A DNA stretch of 5,044 nucleotides from Flavobacterium sp. (GTDB taxonomy: Bacteria; Bacteroidota; Bacteroidia; Flavobacteriales; Flavobacteriaceae). The notes beneath the pieces are model-generated. The model searched no databases, was not told the DNA's origin, and saw only the letters and a list, made by a program, of their open reading frames with translations. Of the stretch, positions 1 to 5,044 are shown one piece after another. Numbering within the stretch: position 1 is the first letter of the stretch; each line of letters begins with the position of its first letter. Made by a program: the position numbers and the translations under genes. The stretch is taken from NCBI GenBank assembly GCA_017989775.1, contig JAGNPF010000144.1, positions 1 to 5,044 of the forward strand. The letters are read 5' to 3'.

Positions 1-1475
1 CCAAATACCCCACGATTGATTTACTGAAGGAGTATTCTACCGGAGGAATCACGATCAACCAGGAAGAATTGGAAGAAAACAAGAACCGAATTGTGGAAAC
101 CCTCCCCAATTACAAAATAGAAATAGCACAAATAAAAGCCACCGTAGGTCCATCGGTAACATTATATGAAATCGTGCCCGAAGCCGGAATCCGAATTTCA
201 AAAATTAAAAGTTTAGAGGACGACATTGCCTTGTCGCTTTCGGCATTGGGCATTCGTATCATTGCCCCCATTCCCGGAAAAGGAACCATCGGTATCGAGG
301 TTCCGAACAAGAATCCCACGATGGTTTCGATGAAAAGTGTTATCGGTTCGGCCAAATTCCAGGAGGCCGAAATGGAATTGCCTATCGCTTTGGGGAAAAC
401 CATTTCGAACGAAACTTTTGTGGTTGATTTGGCTAAAATGCCCCACTTGCTGATGGCTGGAGCCACCGGTCAAGGAAAATCGGTTGGTTTGAATGCGGTG
501 ATAACATCTTTGTTGTACAAAAAACATCCCGCCGAAATCAAGTTTGTCTTGGTTGATCCCAAAAAAGTGGAATTGACGCTTTTCAACAAGATTGAAAGAC
601 ATTATTTAGCCAAATTGCCCGATACGGACGATGCCATCATCACGGACAATGCCAAAGTTATCAATACCTTGAACTCGCTTTGCGTGGAAATGGACAATCG
701 TTATTCTTTGTTGAAAGATGCGATGGTGCGTAACATCAAGGAATACAACGACAAATTCAAGTCCCGAAAATTGAATCCTGAAAATGGGCACCGCTTTTTG
801 CCATACATCATATTGGTGGTCGACGAGTTTGCCGACTTGATTATGACCGCCGGAAAAGAAGTGGAAACCCCGATTGCCCGCTTGGCGCAATTGGCCAGAG
901 CCATTGGAATTCACTTGATCATTGCCACGCAAAGACCTTCGGTAAACGTGATAACCGGTTTGATAAAAGCCAATTTCCCGGCGAGGATTGCCTTCAGGGT
1001 TACTTCCAAAATTGATTCCAGGACCATTTTAGATAGTCAAGGTGCCGATCAATTGATAGGACGTGGAGACATGCTTTATACGAATGGTAACGACATGGTG
1101 CGTGTGCAATGTGCCTTTGTGGACACGCCGGAAGTTGAAAAAATTGTGGATTTTGTGGGTTCTCAAAAAGCGTATGCAACCGCTTATTTGCTTCCAGAAT
1201 TTATTGGAGAGGAAACTGGCATTAATCTTGATATGGATATTTCCGAGAGAGACTCATTGTTTAGGGAAGCTGCGGAAGTTATTGTGAATGCCCAGCAAGG
1301 TTCTGCTTCGTTATTGCAAAGAAAACTCAAATTGGGCTACAACAGGGCTGGAAGATTGATTGATCAGTTGGAAGCAGCAGGAATTGTGGGGCCTTTTGAG
1401 GGAAGCAAAGCACGAAACGTGAACATCCCGGACATTAGTTCTCTTGATCAATTTTTCAACAACGAACAAAACTAA
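1..1475 (+). CDS. ftsK: DNA translocase FtsK, C-terminal part (5' end outside window)
   Basis: FtsK is a septum-anchored hexameric ATPase that pumps chromosomal DNA and helps resolve dimers during division. The reading frame is open from base 3 to the TAA at 1473-1475, giving 490 visible residues. A TTG near 69 is not a real start, because conserved FtsK sequence (YPTIDLL, then GGITIN) lies in frame upstream of it. The membrane-anchor and linker regions are missing to the left. In order: the alpha-domain (to about base 450), Walker A GATGQGKS at 459-482, Walker B ILVVDEFADL at about 810-839, the HLIIATQRPSVNVITG segment at about 909-956, and the IGRGDML loop at about 1056-1076. The winged-helix gamma domain at about 1245-1435 contains GYNRAGRLIDQLEAAGIV, very close to the E. 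coli gamma domain that reads the KOPS polar sequences. The motor and DNA-reading parts look intact. A LolA gene follows directly, so this is probably the first visible gene of an operon. Confidence 0.97.
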   Translation, partial: KYPTIDLLKEYSTGGITINQEELEENKNRIVETLPNYKIEIAQIKATVGPSVTLYEIVPEAGIRISKIKSLEDDIALSLSALGIRIIAPIPGKGTIGIEVPNKNPTMVSMKSVIGSAKFQEAEMELPIALGKTISNETFVVDLAKMPHLLMAGATGQGKSVGLNAVITSLLYKKHPAEIKFVLVDPKKVELTLFNKIERHYLAKLPDTDDAIITDNAKVINTLNSLCVEMDNRYSLLKDAMVRNIKEYNDKFKSRKLNPENGHRFLPYIILVVDEFADLIMTAGKEVETPIARLAQLARAIGIHLIIATQRPSVNVITGLIKANFPARIAFRVTSKIDSRTILDSQGADQLIGRGDMLYTNGNDMVRVQCAFVDTPEVEKIVDFVGSQKAYATAYLLPEFIGEETGINLDMDISERDSLFREAAEVIVNAQQGSASLLQRKLKLGYNRAGRLIDQLEAAGIVGPFEGSKARNVNIPDISSLDQFFNNEQN

Positions 1476-1560
1476 TTAAAACAAAATGAAATCCAAGATT
1501 ATTTCCTCCGTTCGCCTTATGGGCGCGGGTAACAAATTCCAAAATAAAAGCACTAAAAAA
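1476..1560 (+). other. ftsK-lolA spacer or N-terminal extension of LolA
   Basis: This stretch begins after the ftsK stop and contains ATG codons at 1486 and 1519, both in frame with lolA and with no stop before the GTG at 1561. If translated from 1486 it would add 25 residues, MKSKIISSVRLMGAGNKFQ and onward, ahead of an already complete signal peptide. Part of it (about 1507-1530) is more GC-rich than the surroundings and can form a 4-bp stem, CGCC 1513-1516 with GGCG 1522-1525. There is no T-run after it, so it is not a convincing terminator. No Bacteroidota-type promoter (TTTG ... TAnnTTTG) is visible here. Confidence 0.4.
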
Positions 1561-2205
1561 GTGAGGACAAAGTTTATTCAAATTATTGCCTTGTTCCTTT
1601 TCAGCATCACCATTCAAGCGCAAGACAAAAAAGCAAAGGACCTGTTGAATCAAGTGACCGCCATAGTGAAAAGTTACGACAACATAGTAATTGATTTCAA
1701 ATATACCCTGAACAACAGCAAAGAAAACATCAATCAAAACAGCAAGGGTAACGTGACTATGAAAGGCAATCAATACGTCTTGAATTTCATGGGAGTGACC
1801 AAGATTTTTGACGGAAAAAAAAGCTATACCATTGTTCCCGAAGACGAGGAAGTGACCATATCCACGGTCAATGAAAATGACCAAACGGCCATTACGCCAT
1901 CGAAAATGCTGACTTTTTTCAATTCGGGTTACAAATGTTCCATGGATAAATTGCAGGACGTAAAAGGAAGAAAAATTCAATACATCAAATTGATTCCCAC
2001 CAATGCCAAAGACCCGAGGAAAGAAATCCTATTGGGTATAGACGTGCAAACGAAACACATTTATAATTTGATTGAAACGGGAAAAAAAGGAACAAAAACC
2101 ACTTTGACTGTTAATTCTTTTAAAACCAACCAACCTTTGTCAAAAAATCAATTTACCTTTGTGGCCAGTAAATATCCCAATTACTACATCAATAAATTAG
2201 ATTAA
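1561..2205 (+). CDS. lolA: LolA-family outer-membrane lipoprotein carrier protein
   Basis: LolA carries lipoproteins released from the inner membrane across the periplasm to the outer membrane. With the GTG start at 1561 the product has 214 residues: a short basic n-region (MRTK), a hydrophobic core (residues 5-18) and a likely signal peptidase I cut after IQA, between Ala20 and Gln21, leaving a mature protein of 194 residues, a normal LolA size. Family-like features are the GNVTMKGNQYVLNF strand pair (67-80), IFDGKKSYTIVPEDEEV (82-98), TPSKMLTFFNSGY (112-124) and the C-terminal SFKTNQPLSKNQFTF (186-200). There is no lipobox cysteine, so it is soluble rather than a lipoprotein. The alternative ATG at 1486 would put about 29 residues before the hydrophobic core, which is unusual for a signal peptide. 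Both starts have A at -3, -6 and -12. The family is clear; the exact start is about 60:40 in favour of 1561. Confidence 0.88.
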   Translation: MRTKFIQIIALFLFSITIQAQDKKAKDLLNQVTAIVKSYDNIVIDFKYTLNNSKENINQNSKGNVTMKGNQYVLNFMGVTKIFDGKKSYTIVPEDEEVTISTVNENDQTAITPSKMLTFFNSGYKCSMDKLQDVKGRKIQYIKLIPTNAKDPRKEILLGIDVQTKHIYNLIETGKKGTKTTLTVNSFKTNQPLSKNQFTFVASKYPNYYINKLD

Positions 2206-2211
2206 TTCTAG

Positions 2212-3648
2212 GTGAAAATTCTCGACAAATATTTACTGAAAACGTTCCTGACTACATTTACCACGGTATTTGTAATCTTGTTTTTCATTTTTATTCTCCA
2301 ATCGGTTTGGTTGTTCATTGCAGAGCTTGCGGGTAAAGACCTGGATTTGATAATGGTGCTGAAGTTCTTGCTGTTTGCCATGCCAAGAATTGTTCCGTTG
2401 GTACTTCCATTGTCGGTATTGTTGGCTTCGATAATGACTTTCGGGAATTTGGCCGAAAATTATGAATTTGCCGCTATGAAATCGGCTGGGATTTCGCTTC
2501 AGAGAGCTATGCGGGGCTTGATTGTCTTTATCTCGATATTGAGCATCGTAGCCTTCTTGTTTGCCAACAACGTGATTCCTTATGCCGAATACAAGTTCAT
2601 CAATTTCAGGAGAAGCATTGCACAGTTGAAACCTGCTATGGCCATAGCCGAAGGCCAGTTCAGTGATGTGGGCTTTTTCAATATCAAGGTAAACAAAAAA
2701 TCCGGAAAAGACGGCAATACCCTCACGGGGATTACCATTCACAAAAAAGCGATCAATGGCGAGGGCAACAAAACGGTCATCAAGGCCAAAAACGGAGAAT
2801 TGATCAGCAGCGAAAAATCCAGTACTTTGCAATTGGTGCTGAACGACGGCAATTATTATGAAGATGTCCTCACCAGAAAATACGAAGACCGGGCGAAAAT
2901 TCCTTTTGCCAAAAGTTCCTTCAAGAAATACATCATCAACATCGATTTGTCGAAATTGAACGCCGTTGACGCCAATAATGCCAATGTCAGCAACACCAAT
3001 ACGATGCTTAACCTGAGCGAATTGAAGTACACCCTGGATTCCCTGCACAAAAACATAGATACCGAAATTGTGGCTTTTTCGGAAAACATCAACCAACGGA
3101 TTGGAATTCAAAGAAACTACCCGGCAATTGTTCCAGCAAAAAAAACCAAGATTCTCCCCAATGATTTATTGTCGATTTACAAAAATGACAAAAAATTAGA
3201 GACCTTGAATTTGGCTATAAGTTCGGTCGAAAGCAACATGTTTTCCATTGACGGAACCAATTTGGAACTAATGAACAAACAAAAAAACATCAACGGCCAC
3301 TTGTTGGCTTTTTATGATAAATTCGTGATTGCGTTTGCGTGTTTCTTGATGTTTTTCATCGGAGCTCCCTTGGGCGCCATCATCAGAAAAGGAGGCCTTG
3401 GATTGCCCATCGTCTTTGCCGTTTTAATCTTTATATCTTTTCATTTCATCAATACCTTTGGCAAAAGGGTTTCGCAAGAAGACCAGCTCTCCCCTTTCTT
3501 GGGCGCTTGGTTGTCCTCGATCATCCTTTCTCCCTTGGCCATTTTGTTGACCTATAGGGCCACCAATGACATTGGATTGATCAATATGGATGTAATCCTG
3601 GCTCCTTTTCAAAAATTATTTCAAAAAATATTTCCACCTCAAAAATAA
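2212..3648 (+). CDS. LptF/LptG-family (YjgP/YjgQ) LPS export permease
   Basis: This is an inner-membrane subunit of the Lpt transporter, which with the LptB ATPase extracts LPS and feeds it to the periplasmic bridge. The 478 residues show the family layout: membrane segments at about 14-38, 52-76 and 101-121, a large periplasmic region at about 122-367, then segments at about 369-390, 397-414 and 430-448. Family-like stretches are the cytoplasmic loop ENYEFAAMKSAGIS (82-95), thought to be the coupling helix touching LptB, and FFIGAPLGAIIRKGGLGLP (381-399). It is about 110 residues longer than E. coli LptF or LptG, mainly because of an Asn-rich and then helical insertion at about 250-365. The GTG start gives MKILDKYLLKTF, a typical beginning for these proteins. 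It starts 6 nt after the lolA stop. Sequence alone does not tell me whether it acts as LptF or LptG, so no symbol is given. Confidence 0.93.
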   Translation: MKILDKYLLKTFLTTFTTVFVILFFIFILQSVWLFIAELAGKDLDLIMVLKFLLFAMPRIVPLVLPLSVLLASIMTFGNLAENYEFAAMKSAGISLQRAMRGLIVFISILSIVAFLFANNVIPYAEYKFINFRRSIAQLKPAMAIAEGQFSDVGFFNIKVNKKSGKDGNTLTGITIHKKAINGEGNKTVIKAKNGELISSEKSSTLQLVLNDGNYYEDVLTRKYEDRAKIPFAKSSFKKYIINIDLSKLNAVDANNANVSNTNTMLNLSELKYTLDSLHKNIDTEIVAFSENINQRIGIQRNYPAIVPAKKTKILPNDLLSIYKNDKKLETLNLAISSVESNMFSIDGTNLELMNKQKNINGHLLAFYDKFVIAFACFLMFFIGAPLGAIIRKGGLGLPIVFAVLIFISFHFINTFGKRVSQEDQLSPFLGAWLSSIILSPLAILLTYRATNDIGLINMDVILAPFQKLFQKIFPPQK

Positions 3649-3657
3649 ACACCCATC

Positions 3658-4791
3658 ATGACTACCGCAAATATACAACTCGACACCATTGAAGAAGCCA
3701 TTGAAGCCATTCGCCAAGGAGAAATAATAATTGTTGTGGACGATGCGGACAGGGAAAACGAAGGCGATTTCTTGGCTGCCGCCGAAAAAGTAACACCGGA
3801 AATGATCAATTTTATGGCCACACACGGTCGTGGATTGATATGCGCTCCGTTGACGGAAAGTCGTTGCAAGGAATTGGGATTACACTCGATGGTCAACAAC
3901 AATACCGACCCAATGGAAACCGCGTTTACCGTTTCGGTAGATTTAAGAGGCAAAGGCGTGACAACGGGTATTTCGGCATCGGATAGAGCGCTGACCGTTT
4001 TGTCTTTAGTAGATTCAAACACCAAGCCACACGACTTGGCCAGACCGGGACACATATTCCCTTTGATAGCCAAACAAGGAGGCGTTTTAAGACGTACCGG
4101 ACATACGGAAGCCGCTATCGATTTTGCTCGTTTGGCAGGCTTTAAGCCAGCTGGAGTGATTGTTGAAATCATGAACGAAGACGGAAGTATGGCCAGATTG
4201 CCCCAATTGGTTGAAGTGGCAAAGAAATTCAATTTGAAAATCGTTTCCATAGAAGATTTGGTTGCCTATAGAATGCAACACGACAGTTTGATTGTCAAGA
4301 AAGAAGATTTTGACATTGAAACTCGTTTTGGCACTTTCAGGATGAGAGCCTATTTGCAAACCACCAACAATCGTGTTCATATTGCCTTGACTAAAGGAAC
4401 CTGGAATATTGGGGAATCGGTATTGACACGCATCAATGCCACCTTAATCAACAACGACATCTTGGGGACATTGACCAATGATGCCAACAAGAAATTGTGC
4501 GATCTTTTTGAACTCATCAATGCCGAAGGAAAAGGAGCTGTATTGTTCATCAATCAAGAATCGCAATCCGGAGACTTGTTGAATCGCATCGTGGAATTGA
4601 AAGAATTGCAAGCCAAAGGCGAATTCAAGGCGCCACAAATCAAGATGGATAATCGTGATTTTGGAATTGGTGCCCAAATCTTGCACGACATCGACATATC
4701 CAGAATTCGTTTATTGTCGAACAATGAGCAGACCAAACGTGTTGGAATGATTGGATACGGGCTTGAAATCGAAGAATACGTGGCGTATTAG
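3658..4791 (+). CDS. ribB: 3,4-dihydroxy-2-butanone-4-phosphate synthase fused to a degenerate GTP cyclohydrolase II-like domain
   Basis: The N-terminal domain (residues about 8-205 of 377) makes 3,4-dihydroxy-2-butanone 4-phosphate from ribulose 5-phosphate for riboflavin synthesis. It has the metal and substrate motif DDADRENEGDF (28-38, with Glu33 and Asp37), GVTTGISASDR (100-110), RPGHIFPL (129-136), RRTGHTEAAIDF (145-156, His149) and AGVIVEIMNEDGSMAR (165-180, Glu170), so it should be active. Residues about 209-377 align with GTP cyclohydrolase II (RibA), including RDFGIGAQIL (333-342), RLLSNN (351-356) and GYGLEI (366-371). However, the zinc cysteines and the EGR motif are replaced. Annotation pipelines may call this bifunctional RibBA; I would call it RibB plus a RibX-like domain. 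It starts at ATG 3658, 9 nt after the permease stop, leaving no room for an FMN riboswitch directly upstream. It is the last gene of the apparent operon. Confidence 0.95.
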   Translation: MTTANIQLDTIEEAIEAIRQGEIIIVVDDADRENEGDFLAAAEKVTPEMINFMATHGRGLICAPLTESRCKELGLHSMVNNNTDPMETAFTVSVDLRGKGVTTGISASDRALTVLSLVDSNTKPHDLARPGHIFPLIAKQGGVLRRTGHTEAAIDFARLAGFKPAGVIVEIMNEDGSMARLPQLVEVAKKFNLKIVSIEDLVAYRMQHDSLIVKKEDFDIETRFGTFRMRAYLQTTNNRVHIALTKGTWNIGESVLTRINATLINNDILGTLTNDANKKLCDLFELINAEGKGAVLFINQESQSGDLLNRIVELKELQAKGEFKAPQIKMDNRDFGIGAQILHDIDISRIRLLSNNEQTKRVGMIGYGLEIEEYVAY

Positions 4792-4891
4792 TTTTATTTT
4801 TCTTGGTTCAAAAAAAATAATTTCCGACTAAAACAAAGCAAATGAAACGATTAAAAAAATACTCGAAAAATAAGAGGAATTTTTCCAAAAA

Positions 4892-4928
4892 TACATTTGC
4901 ATAACCAAAAAAGGTTCTTATATTTGCA
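4892..4928 (+). repeat. direct repeat TANATTTGCA spanning the tRNA promoter
   Basis: The decamers TACATTTGCA (4892-4901) and TATATTTGCA (4919-4928) differ at one base and start 27 nt apart. Both fit the Bacteroidota -7 consensus TAnnTTTG. The downstream copy is the likely -7 element; the TTTG of the upstream copy sits where the -33 element belongs. Confidence 0.6.
4896..4926 (+). promoter_or_regulatory. Bacteroidota-type sigma-A promoter for tRNA-Ser
   Basis: TTTG at 4896-4899 (-33 element) is followed by a 19-nt spacer and TATATTTG at 4919-4926 (-7 element). This matches the TTTG / TAnnTTTG consensus established for Bacteroidota primary-sigma promoters with its usual spacing. Transcription would be expected to start about 5-8 nt downstream, near 4931-4934, leaving a short leader of about 25 nt before the tRNA at 4959. 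The orientation and position make the tRNA the obvious target. Confidence 0.82.
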
Positions 4929-4958
4929 CTCGCAATCAGGAAATGAGAGCAACATATT

Positions 4959-5043
4959 GGAGAAATGGCAGAGTGGTCGATTGCGGCAGTCTTGAAAACT
5001 GTTGACTGTAACAGGTCCGGGGGTTCGAATCCCTCTTTCTCCG
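4959..5043 (+). tRNA. tRNA-Ser (anticodon UGA)
   Basis: A complete class II tRNA fold can be drawn by hand. The acceptor stem pairs GGAGAAA (4959-4965) with TTTCTCC (5036-5042), followed by discriminator G at 5043. The anticodon stem pairs GCAGT (4986-4990) with ACTGT (4998-5002) around loop CTTGAAA, giving anticodon TGA at 4993-4995, which reads UCA and other UCN codons. A long variable arm lies at about 5003-5018, with stem CTG 5006-5008 and CAG 5012-5014, as expected for serine tRNAs. The T arm pairs GGGGG (5019-5023) with CCCTC (5031-5035), with one G-T pair, around loop TTCGAAT. The sequence stops one base after the discriminator (C at 5044), so whether CCA is encoded cannot be seen. It is transcribed from its own promoter. 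Confidence 0.97.
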
Positions 5044-5044
5044 C

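Larger units (their letters stand above)
4792..4958 (+). other. intergenic spacer between ribB and tRNA-Ser
   Basis: This 167-nt AT-rich stretch holds no gene that I can support. Its left half (4792-4890) has only weak AT hairpins, for example GAAAAA 4865-4870 with TTTTTC 4880-4885, and no strong GC stem followed by a T-run, so I cannot name a terminator for the upstream operon. Its right half holds the tRNA promoter and a leader of roughly 25-30 nt. Confidence 0.7.

Noticed and set aside
27..34. Shine-Dalgarno-like AAGGAG with a start shortly downstream (TTG 69)
   Set aside because: It lies inside conserved FtsK coding sequence whose frame continues past the left edge, the spacing is too long, and this phylum rarely relies on such sites.
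1513..1525. CGCC/GGCG hairpin in front of lolA as an attenuator
   Set aside because: The stem is only 4 bp and has no T-run; it may fall inside translated sequence.
1456..1980. 174-codon minus-strand open frame opposite lolA
   Set aside because: It spans the ftsK-lolA junction antisense to both genes, with low-complexity His/Phe/Val-rich sequence and no promoter signal.
2233..3111. 292-codon open frame on the minus strand inside the permease gene
   Set aside because: It lies wholly antisense to a well-supported membrane protein gene, its product shows no recognisable family, and it is rich in the His, Gln and Arg typical of antisense shadows.
3649..3657. FMN riboswitch ahead of ribB
   Set aside because: Only 9 nt separate ribB from the permease gene, and I see no RFN-element sequence upstream.
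3639..4250. 203-codon open frame on the minus strand opposite ribB
   Set aside because: It overlaps highly conserved RibB sequence; its Ser/Ala/Pro-rich composition reflects the codon use of ribB, and no start context or family supports it.
4865..4886. Possible intrinsic terminator after ribB (GAAAAA/TTTTTC or GGAA/TTCC)
   Set aside because: The stems are only 4-6 bp, mostly AT, and are followed by CCAAAAA rather than a T-run, so neither strand gives a convincing terminator.

Overview
The window looks like chromosomal core-genome DNA from a member of the Bacteroidota, most likely the family Flavobacteriaceae and plausibly Flavobacterium. The evidence is moderate to low GC with A-rich start contexts, no Shine-Dalgarno sequences, a promoter of the Bacteroidota type (TTTG, 19 nt, TAnnTTTG) in front of a tRNA gene, and protein sequences that read like flavobacterial orthologs. 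I see no insertion sequence, phage gene, CRISPR array or toxin-antitoxin pair.

Layout, all on the + strand: (1) 1-1475, the C-terminal 490 residues of the DNA translocase FtsK, cut by the left edge of the window; (2) a LolA-family periplasmic lipoprotein carrier ending at 2205, whose start is either ATG 1486 or, preferred here, GTG 1561; (3) 2212-3648, an LptF/LptG-family permease of the LPS export machine, with a GTG start; (4) 3658-4791, a RibB (3,4-dihydroxy-2-butanone-4-phosphate synthase) fused to a degenerate GTP-cyclohydrolase-II-like domain; (5) a 167-nt spacer carrying a clear promoter; (6) 4959-5043, tRNA-Ser(UGA), reaching the right edge.

The four protein genes are packed tightly: 10 or 85 nt, then 6 nt, then 9 nt apart, with no terminator or promoter visible between them. 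They are probably one transcript. Two of them serve envelope building (LolA moves lipoproteins through the periplasm; LptF/G pulls LPS from the inner membrane), FtsK serves chromosome segregation and division, and RibB feeds riboflavin synthesis. The tRNA gene is a separate unit with its own promoter.

The most interesting point is the RibB fusion. Its C-terminal half keeps the overall GTP cyclohydrolase II pattern and the catalytic Asp/Arg pair, but has lost all three zinc-binding cysteines and the EGR GTP-binding motif, so it is unlikely to be a working RibA and resembles the RibX-type domains described in Proteobacteria. I did not find a wholly new system here; other observations concern start sites, a possible translational coupling, a large periplasmic insertion in the permease, and a repeated promoter element.
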